Shown: positions 53,501 through 63,702, numbered from the stretch's first letter. The stretch: 64,000 nucleotides of DNA from Tubiluchus corallicola (GCA_030141605.1 JAQGDQ010000403.1:147069-211068), one strand, 5' to 3'. The notes: generated from the letters alone by a model not told the origin. Numbers and translations: made by a program.

Positions 53501-56219
53501 TAGATACGTGTTTAATGCATTAAGCTCACTTTTTCATTAGTTAAGTGGGCAACCATTCGTATCATTTATAGAAAATAGATGCATCTTTATGCATAGTCCA
53601 TTTCAAAATTCAGCAAAAGTTTTGTCATCGAATAAATCTATTTTTGCTCCCCACCTTCTTCTGGTGGTCCATCTAGAACAAGTGCAAGACAGATCAACGG
53701 GCAAAACATTAAGTGTTGCTCAGTTAACAACAAACATTTAGTCTTAATAGTCCCAAATAGCATTTAAGTTATGCTGTCAACAAAAGCATTCACATCTAAC
53801 TAATCTCAGGTAACGATACATGAAGTGGCACGTCTTAAAATAAGACCTATCATGCATTAGTGCTGCCTTGCAATGTGCCTATCATTCATTGGTAGTGCTA
53901 TTCATTAGACAAATAGCTAATACAATGTTGAAAGCAAAGGCAGCACTAATGAGTGGTAGGTATGTTGCAAGCGAAGGCAGCACTAATGATTGGCAGGCAT
54001 ATTGCAAGCCTATCATTCATTAGTGCTTCCTTTGCTTACAACATTGAATAAGCTATTTGTCTAAGCTAGTGGAATGAGAGTTGGGAAAAACTAATGCATA
54101 AATGTGTGTGCATTTGTCGTAATTAAGTTGATATAAATATATACAGACAAGAACCTAAATTACTTTATCAAAGCATTTAAACTTGAATGTAGTTCTGGAA
54201 CAACAAACCTTTATTTTTTACTGTTCAGGTTTAAAGCGACAAAAGACATTTTCATACATTTCTAACTAAATGTTTTTGTTTATTTAAATAAATAGTTGAC
54301 TAGGATGTTGACTGGCCTGTTTTGTTGGACTAGGATGGTAAATGTGAAAATTAGATCCGCACTTTTGAAAAAACTTTAAAAACAGACCACACAACTGCCA
54401 AACAACTGCTACGTACAAGAGCAGTGAATCTGCGAAGAAAAAATAAAATACCTATAATTGAAACACCTCACATTCTAATCATTTTTTTACTAAGGCAATT
54501 CCTAGAACCATAATGTTAGTTAAGAAACATATGCAGTTAGGTGGCATTAATCGTAGTTGCAAAAATAACTAACCTAAGCAGCGCAGCAACAAAAAACACT
54601 TCAGCAAAAAACACAATAATTATTATTCCGGCAAGGCTAGTTACTTGCCTCATCCAGGCCCAAATATCTGCGCTGGATTTCTGAAATACCGCCTGGATGA
54701 ACAATCAATGCAACACTTATATTCTCAAAGACCTTGGCATTAATAAAGTCTATTTTACCACCACTAGACTCCTCAGCAGGAGAACCTAAAACTGTGAGCT
54801 ACAAGCAAGAAATCGTCAGTATTAACTAGACAATCAATTGCAGCATTTTTCACATGTGCAGGTATGTCACATTACAAGTAAAAATTCCTACAAACACAAA
54901 AATAGATTCATGTTTTTTGCAACTGACAGCAAAACACAAGAGATAAATCTCATGGATATGCAAAAAAAAATGTGGACGTATTGTGCAGCAATAGGAATTT
55001 GGGTATATTATCTCTTATTGAAAACATTGATTGAACAACAGTTAATATAGCCTAAAAAACCTTATCAATGTTGAGATTGTTAGGATACATCATGTCAACT
55101 AGATGGAAGAAAACTCCTACCCACAGCAAGCAATGAGATAAACAGGCCCACTAATTTGGCACTTAGATAAATTATAGCTTTTATTCTTTATCTTTAAAAA
55201 ACCACAATTTTTCAAAAAATCCAAAATTTTGAAAAATGAAATATTAAATATATAGTGTTCAAATATCTTTAATTGCAGAAGTTCTTTTAACCAATGATTT
55301 GAACACCCGTCCCAAAAACATTTCTTTAACTTTTATCTGTTTCCAGATGCGAAAGGATTGAAAACTACTGCTTTAAATGTCAGTGAAATGTTTTGCATTT
55401 AAATTGTAAGAGGCCTTGCTGATAAATCAAATTTTATACCAAAGTATCATGTTTTCATCAATCACACCATGAATAAATCACAGACAAAATCAATTGTTGC
55501 TGGACAAGGCAACACTAATTTACACAATGGTATTTTTGCTCAAACCTAATTCTAACGCATTAGTGGTTTTCTTTACAGTCTTTACCATAGCTGTCATGTA
55601 AAAGTGTACCTCTGTTAATTCACATTTAACTTTTGTATTGTGGCATTTGCAATTATATATGATATTATTATTTAACAAGAAGAAAATGGAACTATAAAGA
55701 CATCATTGTCTATTGATAAAAACTTAACTGTGAGGAATTTATCTAGTTTAGCAGGAGACTGTAAAAAGCTACTGGATCATTTTGGAGTTTTTAGCGTAAA
55801 GCACTTATTAAACTGTATGTGTATACAATAAATTATAAAAAATAATGTAAAACTACCTTTCCGTTAACTTTGCCAGTTTCTAAAGCAGCTTTAACACCAA
55901 GTGAAGCGGCCAGGCCAGCTTCACAAATTAAGTTATGTCCGCACGCATGCCCAATTTCTGGAAGAGCATCGTATTCACATATAATAGCCACATTCGTCCC
56001 TTCTCCTCTAGAGAATTCAGCACGGAATGCCGTAGGAAGCTTAAATTCTCTGGTAACTTCAAAACCATGCTTTTCAAGAAAATCAGTCACAGCTGCATGA
56101 GCCTTAACTTCTTCAAAACCCAACTCTGGGTTTTCCCATAAATATTTGCTTAAGCTATGCAGCTCCGATCGCTTTTTGTCTATGGCACTAAAAATTGTGT
56201 CACTTGCAGTACTACACAT
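41529..56219 (-). CDS. PM20D2: PM20D2-type M20 metallopeptidase with an array of five alternative catalytic exons
   Basis: Constant exons, 5' to 3' on the minus strand: 55857-56219 (residues 1-121), 45772-45913, 43926-44171, 43048-43175 and 41529-41723. Between the first two lie five homologous 150-nt cassettes (A 54649-54798, B 53088-53237, C 52092-52241, D 50285-50434, E 47910-48059). One cassette plus the constant exons gives 407 residues, near the roughly 436 of human PM20D2. Exon 1 has the metal-site HACGH (91-95); the cassette has the Glu-Glu pair (130-131) and His-Pro (155-156); the next exon has the lid motif [20 protein letters not shown]; exon 43048-43175 has [10 protein letters not shown] and [10 protein letters not shown]20D2 enzymes hydrolyse side-product dipeptides of carnosine synthase such as beta-alanyl-lysine; substrate here is not known. 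Phases agree at every junction. LINE and inverted-repeat insertions sit in the introns. Confidence 0.93.
42266..43042 (-). mobile_element. 3' fragment of a CR1/L2-like LINE in PM20D2
   Basis: Minus-strand frame with [38 protein letters not shown] and [13 protein letters not shown], the typical reverse-transcriptase C-terminus, then 3' sequence and an AAATAAAT-type tail near 42270-42300. It starts within a few bases of the donor of exon 43048-43175 and lies in the following intron in the same orientation as the gene. Translation through the exon into it is a read-through artefact. Confidence 0.85.
43402..43620. mobile_element. Long inverted repeat (foldback MITE) in a PM20D2 intron
   Basis: Left arm from TGTTGAATTGCTTCCTTA to TCATACATATTCAAGT, about 95 bp, is the imperfect complement of the right arm ending GGAAGCAATTCAACA at 43620. 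About 30 bases separate the arms. TTCA borders both ends, a possible target duplication. No coding capacity; the transcript could form a long hairpin. Confidence 0.85.
44285..44750 (+). mobile_element. C-terminal fragment of a LINE in a PM20D2 intron (antisense to the gene)
   Basis: The plus-strand frame carries [20 protein letters not shown], then [14 protein letters not shown], the Cys/His tail domain found at the end of many LINE reverse transcriptases, followed by AT-rich 3' sequence. The rest of the element is missing. Confidence 0.75.
44755..45012. mobile_element. Inverted-repeat element with telomere-like core
   Basis: The left part CCCAGTAATAAAGTCGCCAG and the complement of the right part CCTGGTAATCAAGTCACAGG begin inverted arms of about 50 bp made of AAAGTCAC-like words. 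Between them are GGTTAGGGTTAGATTTAGG and similar TTAGGG-like words. No coding capacity. Confidence 0.7.
45914..47909. other. PM20D2 intron between cassette E and the lid exon
   Basis: AT-rich intron with no supported element. The search for a further cassette here found none. Confidence 0.4.
47910..48059 (-). CDS. PM20D2: PM20D2 alternative exon E (last of the array)
   Basis: 150 nt, phase 0, acceptor ACAATTGTAG, donor GCG then GCAAGT, a GC-type donor. Encodes [18 protein letters not shown] and AMMVHPYAF. The Glu-Glu pair and His-Pro are kept; Cys replaces a Gly in the glycine run. Confidence 0.92.
48366..48580 (-). mobile_element. Small LINE reverse-transcriptase fragment
   Basis: The minus-strand frame holds [20 protein letters not shown], equivalent to the conserved GVPQGS-LGPLLF motif of non-LTR reverse transcriptases. 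Flanks are not recognisable as LINE. It lies between cassettes E and D. Confidence 0.75.
50285..50434 (-). CDS. PM20D2: PM20D2 alternative exon D
   Basis: 150 nt, phase 0, acceptor CTTTGTTAG, donor AAA then GTAAGA. Encodes [18 protein letters not shown] and [10 protein letters not shown]. Closest relative of exon C. A degenerate piece resembling its 5' end (GGAACAAATAACTAAC on the plus strand) lies near 50555-50605 and may be another exon relic. Confidence 0.92.
52092..52241 (-). CDS. PM20D2: PM20D2 alternative exon C
   Basis: 150 nt, phase 0, acceptor CTTTGTTAG, donor AAA then GTAAGC. Encodes [18 protein letters not shown] and [14 protein letters not shown] that could be taken for the acceptor lies 12 bases in, but using it would break the phase. 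Its 5' end is identical to that of exon D. Confidence 0.92.
53088..53237 (-). CDS. PM20D2: PM20D2 alternative exon B
   Basis: 150 nt, phase 0, acceptor TTCTGCAAG, donor CAG then GTAGGG. Encodes [18 protein letters not shown] and AAMMVHPFK. The Glu-Glu pair and His-Pro are kept; Asp replaces Ala just before the Glu pair. Confidence 0.92.
53530..53682 (-). pseudogene. Decayed sixth cassette of the PM20D2 array
   Basis: Aligns with cassettes C and [11 protein letters not shown] at the start, then, after a frameshift, KIDLF and DKTFAEF, with several stop codons. The donor position reads AAA then GTGAGC, still usable, but the acceptor AG at the expected place is gone. It keeps the Glu-Glu codons. 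A dead exon copy between A and B. Confidence 0.85.
54649..54798 (-). CDS. PM20D2: PM20D2 alternative exon A (first of the array)
   Basis: 150 nt, phase 0, acceptor TGCTTGTAG, donor GAG then GCAAGT, a GC-type donor. Encodes [18 protein letters not shown] at its start and ALIVHPGG in the middle, keeping the Glu-Glu pair and His-Pro. It is the most diverged cassette: SS replaces the usual GG after the Glu pair, and the segment after His-Pro is unlike the others. Confidence 0.9.
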
Positions 56220-57841
56220 TCTTCTTGTATGTTTTGATTTCCTATTAATTCCAAGATCTAAAAATTTGTTACAGTAATACTAGAAAGTGCTTTCACAATG
56301 TCAGAACATTTTTAGTCTTCCTTTTTCCAAAGCTTAAAAAATTTCCAGCAATTATTGTATAACACTATTAATTCAGTTCTTTAAATACACTTTTAAACAA
56401 TGGCTCCATTGTAATTGTACCGATGTGAAAAGGTTGATATCCCGTGTAAAATAATAATGTAATTTTATATGTTAACAGTGAAAATGCAGTGGCATAGCTA
56501 AAAGGGCAGAGGAGGCAGTTTGTCCTGGGCAGGCAGCACTTTGATTCTGTTGGAAAAACAAAAAGGTGAAAAAAATTGTATGTACACAATACGCAAATAA
56601 TCGTTATCTAATCTGTGCTTCGATTATTGCTGTAGATATAATGATGTACAATTTCTTTGTCATAAGTTGCATCTCTATTGTTGTAGTGTTATGACGTTTG
56701 CATTCATTGTTTTACTTTAGAAGTCAAAAAAGTTTTCAGATGCCAGTGGGTGTGATTTTCTTAACATCAATTTAACAAATACTTAAAGTTGTTCGACGTG
56801 CATGTGTGTTTTGACTAACAAAGAGCAAAACGCATGACATAATTTGTTTCCACGAAACTCATGTAATACAACGAGTACCACGTTCTGGTTACATCGCCCC
56901 AAAATAGCCAAAAATAGTAATTTCTTTCGTACAGGTGCGAATGTTTTGCTTTGGTACATTACCGAAGAAAACAAGTGAACTTAAATATTGTATAATTTAG
57001 CTTTGCGGTTTGCCCTCTTAGTACTTTATGAAACCGGGATTGACAGCAAGTTCAAAGAGCTAAAGTACAAGTCAAGAAATTCTTGGCAGTTAAAAATCTC
57101 CCGGGAAGCCTAATCTTCTAAAAATGTTCCCGACGAATGAGAAAACAGTTTGCCTCTAGTATAACGTAAAATAATAAAATTTTCACTGATTTAATTTTAC
57201 TCAGTTTAAAATAATAACACTAAACTTTCACTTTTAGTAAACCTATGTTGCGCTAAATTTTTCTGAAATTTTATTGCACAAATACAGTCTCTGATTCAAC
57301 TGCAAATTAGCTGATATCAGAAGCCGCAGTGCTGAGCACTTGGGCTTTCATCAATCATCAGTCATCATTGCCAGGCAAACTCAAAAAGTTGGCTTGTAAA
57401 AGATAAGTCCAAGACACCGTAATTAGAAGATATAAAAGTAACAGCTGCTAGTGATGGCAGACTGGTATAGCCCGCTATAATCTTCAGATGTATTATCGGA
57501 GCAGGTTAAACCACAAGATCAAACTGACTAACCTGGAATTGGGTGGTAATACAAACATTTGTTGTTGCATTACTCTTCTTTTGCTTTGCACATAGTGATG
57601 GCTGGATACTAGATACTGGAAAGTGTTTCCCTGTAAATACAGAGTACAAAAGCGCTATACATGGATCAAACTGCTGGGGCAAATAAGAAGGAAGTTTATT
57701 CAAGAGAGAAAAATGTTACGTATTTGCAGAGAGTTTTATATGTATTTGCAATTATTGTATTACTTATTGTAATTTTATTACTTATTATAATAGTCGATCT
57801 GTATCTCATAATAGCTAGTATAACTGTGTAGCACTCAGATG
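56220..57841. other. PM20D2 upstream region
   Basis: Presumed promoter side of PM20D2 (minus). No clear core element or further exon; no supported gene. Confidence 0.35.
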
Positions 57842-59610
57842 TCACTTGGTCATGTTGCTCCAGTGGGTAGCAGTGAGTCGTGTCATATAGAACTCTCCAA
57901 CAATAATTATTTTGGTATTCTTATGGTGTGATGTGGCATCAAACAGGTTTAGAAGTAATTGCTTGTTGTGTGCAGATGTGGACGGACACCTATAAATGCA
58001 CCCTGTAACATATTTGATAGATCTAGAAGTCACTAGTTGAATCCTAGCAGTTTCATTGAAATTATAATTGTTGCAAAGGTCTACATCATTTACTGAAAGT
58101 GTTTCCTTGACAAAAATTAATACATCCTGCATTCCAGTGAGCTGTGTCAGCAAATGGCATGCAATAACCAGGAAGGTTGAATTTACTGAGGTGTCATATT
58201 AAATGAAGAATTTCTTGGTTTTACCTCTGCTATGCAGATCGCATCCAATGTTTTCAAAGCTACTAAAGTTTGCAATCCTTCCAGCCTGTTACTTAATGAA
58301 TCAGCATTAAAAAACATACATTAAATTCGTTTCTGTGCAATCACACATGATCCAATTAAATTGGAATTATTTTGGCATGAAAATTCAAAACTGTGGTTAG
58401 TAGATGAGTCAACTCTGTTTACATTATTTACATTATTACTTTGAACTCGATGATGAAGAGGTTGTCATTTTCCAGTGGTTACTCCACCATTCCAGGCCCT
58501 TGTAACTCTTGGCATTTGATGTGCTATTGTTTGAAGCCTGCATTGTTTTACTATCAGCTGCTTGTGGTGTGTTTGATGCACTTTTGGATTTTGGCACAAT
58601 ACTTGATCAAACGACTGACTCAATTTGTGTTTCAGGATGGTTTGTAGCAGTACTATGTTGCAGATCATTTGATTCCAAATCAGAAGAATAGATTGAACAG
58701 TTGCTGTCATCTGCCACATCTACTGCATTGTCTGTAGGTTCAGTAGATTGAACATCGTTGATGCTTCTGCCCATTGCGTCTACTGTAGCACTGGTTGAAG
58801 TTGCTGCTTTAGTTCTTCTAACTAGTTCTCCCTTCTTAATATAGATATCAGTTTCGTCTTTCGTTTTCCTAGTCTGAAGCCCACTGAGAGAAGTTGTCTC
58901 CTGGCTTGAAAATCCTTTTTTGTTAAATTTTCTTCGATGAAAATTTTTCAATAGATTGGTTGCGATCTCAGTTCTACTCCTTTGCGCAAAATTTTCTATT
59001 TCAAAGACACGGAGTTGGTAATAATTTTTATTGTAACAATCTTTAGCTTTTCCAAGCTGAAACATTTCTATAATTTTACTGAGCTGTGATCTGTACTAAC
59101 ATATTCTGTAATCCATGCTCTTACACTTTGCGCGGTTAGAAAACGAGATATCAGATTCAGGAGCCTGCTTTATTATTACGTTTGCCATCCTACTATCATG
59201 GTCTCGCCCATCACGCAATATTTTTTGAATTTCTTCTCTCAAACTATCATTGGACACTAGATGCTTTATTCTCGTTTCTAATTCGCTGCAACGTTGATTT
59301 ATAATTGTCTTGTTTTTCAACAAAATTTTTATGTTTTTGTTCTGGCTTTTGATTTCTTTGGTGATTTTGTTTAGTAAGCTGCATCTAGGATCTTGAAATA
59401 TTGGTAATTACTCCATCACATCTGACACATGCCTAGTGGATATGAGTACTATGTTCTGCTAAAGTGCTGTATGTCTCATTGGATATTTTTGGCAGATGGG
59501 GTGGAACCATAAACAACATAACTGCCACTGAGTGCCTTTAGAGTTGTTAACAATTTTTTGCAGACAGGACATCTTACTTCTGGATCACTTGACATACTTG
59601 TTGTGGCCAT
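57842..59610 (-). mobile_element. Degraded CR1/L2-like LINE with ORF1 and endonuclease remains
   Basis: On the minus strand, an ORF1-like start at about 59610 reads MATTSMSSDPEVRCPVCKKL, a Cys-pair as in PHD/zinc-finger ORF1 proteins; a coiled-coil-like part follows (59323-59096), then a Ser/Thr-rich part (59065-58607). The ORF2 endonuclease begins near 58360 with NADSLSNRLEGLQTL and continues at 58153-57842 with GCIYRCPSTS and KIIIVGEF. Stops and frameshifts break every part, and the reverse transcriptase is missing. It separates PM20D2 from NOP53. Confidence 0.75.
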
Positions 59611-59857
59611 TTTAATGACAAAGGTATATTATGCATTTTTAGTTTGGATGAATTTTGTAGTAATAATAAGCTCACCAGTTGTATCCGACAAAAAAAACGC
59701 CTTTATGTATATACCTGTATAATTTTCCTTTTTGTACTTGCCAATGTATGTAATGTTATTTGCACAGTTGCACTCTACAGAAGAGAGAATAGCAAAACAG
59801 CGATAACAAATAAAACAGCGATAGCAAATAAAACTGATTGAATCGAAAAAAAATAAC

Positions 59858-61204
59858 GTGGACCAAAGACATGGTGGAAATAAAGACTGCGTCGAGCAAC
59901 TCAAGTTGTCGACAAAATTGAATAAAATGGCTGAACACGTGAAATCTAGGAAAGCAAAAGTAAAAATTTCGAAAAATAAAAAGAAAGGCTGGCGAAAGCA
60001 TGCAGATATTAGTGACGTAGAACAACACTTAGAAGATAGGCGCCAAGAGGAACGTGCCGGTGGGTTAGTATCTGAGAAGCCTGATAGTAGTCTGTTTTTC
60101 ATCGAAAAGTCTGCATCAAAAAACGTCGAAAAGCCACGAAAAACAGAAAAACTTAAAGATATCAAGTTGAAGTGTTTTTCTAACTTGGAGCCTGACCCAA
60201 GAGTTAAACCAGGTTATCTAGGTCGTTTTAAACAGACTGCTACATTGAAACAAAAAGTGGAACATACGCAATGTAAAAATCGCTTGTACAAAAACTCGAA
60301 AGAGAGACGAGGAAGAAGAAACAAGGCAAAGTCACCACCTAGGTCAGTAATTTATGATATATGGGGGGCACCAGAACAGATTCCTGATGTTGCCGCAGTT
60401 CAGAAATTAGAGGAGTTTTATGCTATATCTACGAAACGAAAATTGCCTGCTCCTCCAGATCATCTCAAAACTAAACCATCGAAGTTGGCAGCAGTGATTG
60501 TTCCGCATGCAGGTGCATCTTACAATCCTGCATATGATGATCATCAGGAATTACTCAGGCAGGCTGTGAACTTAGAAGAAGAAAAAATTAAAATCACTGC
60601 CAAAATTGATAGAGCCACCACAGAAATGTTTCCTACAAAAGACGAAGCACCAACAGAAGAAACATGGCTTCGTGAAATGTCGGAAGGGCTTAACAGTGCA
60701 GGGAAGGAAACAACAACCAAGTGCATTGATCAAGAGGACTTTTTTATTCCAGCAGTGAAAAAGAATGAACGTAAACCCAAGAAAAAGCGAAATATGGAGA
60801 TTAAAGAAAAGGCTCTGGGTAGTTTGAAAGCTAAACTAAAAGAAGAAAGGGTGAGAAAAAATGCCATCTACAATCTTAGATCAATAAAAAAAGAAATATT
60901 TCAAGAAGAAAGAACAAAACAGGAAAGACAGAACAGAAAAGCTCAAAAGCAGCTGGCAAAAATTAATGACCCAAAGCGCATTGGCCGAATGAAATATCGG
61001 GATCCAGAATTAGAAGTTAAATTGAGTAGTGAATTGGTTGGATCACTGCGACAGCTAAAGCCAGAAAGTAGTTTACTTGAGGACAGATTTAAAAGTTTGC
61101 AAAAGCGATCAATTATTGAACCTCGAGAACGTAGTTCAATAGTTAGAAAATATAAACGGAAGACGTACGAAAAGGCAAGCCACAAGAGTGTAACAGTAAG
61201 TTAG
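59858..61204 (+). CDS. NOP53: NOP53 (GLTSCR2) ribosome biogenesis factor, single exon
   Basis: One open frame of 448 codons. The likelier start is M24 (59927, MAEHVKSRKAK), because the first 23 residues have no family likeness. Family blocks: basic N-terminus (KNKKKGWRKHADISDVEQHL), FFIEKSAS, YDIWGAPEQI, GASYNPAYDDHQELL (219-233), a basic coiled-coil-like middle, and the C-terminal block from KYRDPELEVKLSSEL to DRFKSLQKRSIIEPRER. NOP53 is nucleolar; it joins late 60S assembly and brings the exosome helicase Mtr4 to pre-60S particles through an N-terminal motif. Human NOP53 has many coding exons, whereas this one has none interrupting it. Confidence 0.93.
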   Translation: MDQRHGGNKDCVEQLKLSTKLNKMAEHVKSRKAKVKISKNKKKGWRKHADISDVEQHLEDRRQEERAGGLVSEKPDSSLFFIEKSASKNVEKPRKTEKLKDIKLKCFSNLEPDPRVKPGYLGRFKQTATLKQKVEHTQCKNRLYKNSKERRGRRNKAKSPPRSVIYDIWGAPEQIPDVAAVQKLEEFYAISTKRKLPAPPDHLKTKPSKLAAVIVPHAGASYNPAYDDHQELLRQAVNLEEEKIKITAKIDRATTEMFPTKDEAPTEETWLREMSEGLNSAGKETTTKCIDQEDFFIPAVKKNERKPKKKRNMEIKEKALGSLKAKLKEERVRKNAIYNLRSIKKEIFQEERTKQERQNRKAQKQLAKINDPKRIGRMKYRDPELEVKLSSELVGSLRQLKPESSLLEDRFKSLQKRSIIEPRERSSIVRKYKRKTYEKASHKSVTVS

Positions 61205-61331
61205 GGAATACAGGCTTTATACATCATGCTAGATAACTGATTACTGAAGCTTTTTCTGATTGTATGTAAGCTTAAAAATTGCTTGCCTAATCATTGGCTA
61301 TATTATAAAATTACAGTAACTGAATCCTTAC

Positions 61332-61341
61332 AATAAATAAA
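61332..61341 (+). terminator. Poly(A) signals of NOP53
   Basis: Two overlapping AATAAA hexamers about 130 bases after the stop. Confidence 0.65.
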
Positions 61342-62200
61342 GTTTGCCTATTATAAAATTGACTGCCACAGTCGTGCTTAATTATCAGTAATCTCAATTT
61401 CAAGATTTCTGGTTAATGATGGCATGAACCTACCATTACTGAATTTTTTAAACCAAATTTGACTGAAAGAAAGTTTCTTCCTCACCATGAAGCGTGGTTT
61501 AAATGCTTCAATAATGATGGGTCAGTTTCATCATAGTTACTGTTTGTTTACAAAAATTGGCACAAATTACATATCATCAGAAATGTGAAAAATAATTTTT
61601 GGTTCAAAGTTGGCTAGTTTGTTCATCTTACTTAAGGTTTGCCTATTGTGTGCAAGAGTTATTGTGAAATATTATGGATTGTGAAGTTGTAAAATTTTAG
61701 CTTTAATGACAAATGCTTATTCTATATGAGAATAGAAATGAGGTTTCTATTCTCATACAACAGTTTACTAGTCTGTAGGTGGTAATAATGAAATGAATGT
61801 GGAATGGCAAAATTTGAAAATTGGGCAAGTTATGGTAGAAGGACTGCCATTGACAACAAACTCATTATTTTAAAATGTGACAAAAATTTGTTTAGTATTT
61901 GCCACCATTGAGTAGACTTGTTTACCCTTGTAAGTTTGCAGCAAAATAGCATGGTAACATTAAAAATACACATCAAAATTTTATATTTTTTAATGTACAA
62001 ACAGTATTATTACCCACACTGCATCTAATAACATTTATATAATAATAATAATACTAATAATATATATATATATCAAATGATACAGTTATATATGTACAAA
62101 TGACACAGAGAGGGTGAAGTAGCTTTCAGAAAATTGATAACAAACTAACAGTTTAACGCATGTTATATTGTTAATGAGTGTATAATGGCAGAAATAACAG
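61342..62200. other. Intergenic stretch between convergent NOP53 and CREBZF
   Basis: AT-rich; should hold the CREBZF 3' untranslated region on the minus strand. Contains a hairpin at 61725-61757 and AT/TAA microsatellites near 62035-62075. No gene supported. Confidence 0.45.
61725..61757. repeat. Short perfect hairpin
   Basis: TATGAGAATAGAAA and its exact complement TTTCTATTCTCATA surround a five-base loop. Confidence 0.75.
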
Positions 62201-63343
62201 TTAGGTTTGCTCCCGGCCATCGCCATTAGCCATTTTTGAACATGATCGGCAAAATTCCAGGGACACGTTGCTGTTTTCGACATGAAGACAAATTCCTCCA
62301 CCAATGAGTGTCTTACTATTAACACGCTTTGAAGCTGGCTCGCTGGAACAAAGAGAATCATTCACGCGTTTCCGACTTACTTCAAATGACGTACTTAAAG
62401 CAGTTTTACTTGCACTCACTGACTGCAGAACAGAAGATAAAGCACTGTCATTGGCAATCACATTTTTCAAGTATAAAATTTCCTCCCGGAGTGAATCTAT
62501 TGTCTTTTTAGATGCTTCGAGTTCTGAACACAACTTACTGTTTTTATCGGATAACTCCTTGACATTGTTTTCTAAACCAGTGATGTATGCTTTTTTTCTT
62601 TCACGGTTAATTTTTGCTTGGATGGCATTTCTCTTGTTTCTGTCTGTGACATTTGCTAAAGTAGTGTTGTCATCATCTGCATCTGTGTCGTCAGTACTAT
62701 ATTTGTTTGTTTGTGTTGTTTGCTGCACATCTTGCTTTTTTGACTTGCTTGCTGGTGTTTTGGTAGTTCTAGTTTTCAGTGAAGCTGTTTTAGTGGTCCT
62801 TCTGCTCCCTGTTTTCTGATTAGAATTATTTGGCATTTGAACAGTTTCCTTGGCAAAAACTGAACTGCTACTGAAAAGACTTACAGCTGCGACTCCTGTT
62901 TCTGTTTCAACAGCAGGAACAACATCCTCTGCTTCAGTACTTTCTAAAATTGGGAGAACAATCTCCTTGCCTTGTTGAACTTGTTTCTTTTCAATCTCTG
63001 GTGACTCGGGCCGATCTAAGCATGCAAGGTCTTTATCACCAATTGTTATGGCAACATCATTTGCAGTCAGGTCATCAGTTAAGTCATTGTCAGCATCTGG
63101 AACATTCAGTAACGCTTCTATAAGGCTTCCAAAATCTCCATCATCTGTAGCTAATGACTCAAGATAAGCTGGTTCGACTGAGTATTTGTCAAGATCACTC
63201 ACAGCAGTGTAACTATATTGCTGAGCTTGAGCACTGCTGTACTGCGGTGGCTGATATTGATACAACTGTGTGTATGATGGAGCTGATTCAAGATCTGGAG
63301 TGTTCATTAGATCTGGGTATTCAGTGGGCTTTGCCATAATCAA
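62201..63343 (-). CDS. CREBZF: CREBZF (Zhangfei)-like bZIP transcription factor, single exon
   Basis: An open frame of 380 codons. The N-terminal half is acidic and Ser/Thr-rich, with Tyr/Gln-rich and Asp-rich parts suited to activation; a basic Lys/Thr stretch follows (178-203). The bZIP covers about 235-295: basic region NKRNAIQAKINRERKKAY, then leucine-zipper heptads to EEILYLKNVIAND. As in vertebrate CREBZF, Asn replaces the usual Ser/Cys before the invariant Arg (KINR). The C-terminal block GGGICLHVENSNVSLEFC is a second CREBZF signature. CREBZF lacks strong DNA binding alone and works as a partner of other bZIP and host-cell factors; whether that holds here is inference. Vertebrate CREBZF is also intronless in its coding part. 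The third codon is also ATG, so the start could be M1 or M3. Confidence 0.88.
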   Translation of the reverse strand: MIMAKPTEYPDLMNTPDLESAPSYTQLYQYQPPQYSSAQAQQYSYTAVSDLDKYSVEPAYLESLATDDGDFGSLIEALLNVPDADNDLTDDLTANDVAITIGDKDLACLDRPESPEIEKKQVQQGKEIVLPILESTEAEDVVPAVETETGVAAVSLFSSSSVFAKETVQMPNNSNQKTGSRRTTKTASLKTRTTKTPASKSKKQDVQQTTQTNKYSTDDTDADDDNTTLANVTDRNKRNAIQAKINRERKKAYITGLENNVKELSDKNSKLCSELEASKKTIDSLREEILYLKNVIANDSALSSVLQSVSASKTALSTSFEVSRKRVNDSLCSSEPASKRVNSKTLIGGGICLHVENSNVSLEFCRSCSKMANGDGREQT

Positions 63344-63702
63344 CAGCCTAGTTTAAATGTAAACTTTGAATGCGTGCATCATTTTGTTGAAATTTTGTCA
63401 AATGGAAAGTTACCACAATATAATCCATGGCATTACCAGCCACTGTAAACCTAAAAAAAACAGAAAAACTGTGAACATAAAAACTCAACTTTGTAGAAAA
63501 AATGGCAGTAACTTCTGTTATGCATTATTCGCTAACAACTGGATTCATATACGTGAAACCGCTTGCAAAATACAAAACAAATATATACACGTCACATGTT
63601 TATACTAATAATACTATACTAATAAAGGCTGTGGAGTCGGAGTCGGCAGTAAATCTATTCCCGTGTGCGTATACATATATACATACACATACATATATAT
63701 AT

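Noticed and set aside
59629-60165. 178-codon open frame on the minus strand
   Set aside because: Antisense shadow of NOP53, Phe/Ser-rich from the complement of Lys/Glu codons.
62304-62819. 171-codon plus-strand open frame
   Set aside because: Antisense of the CREBZF coding region.
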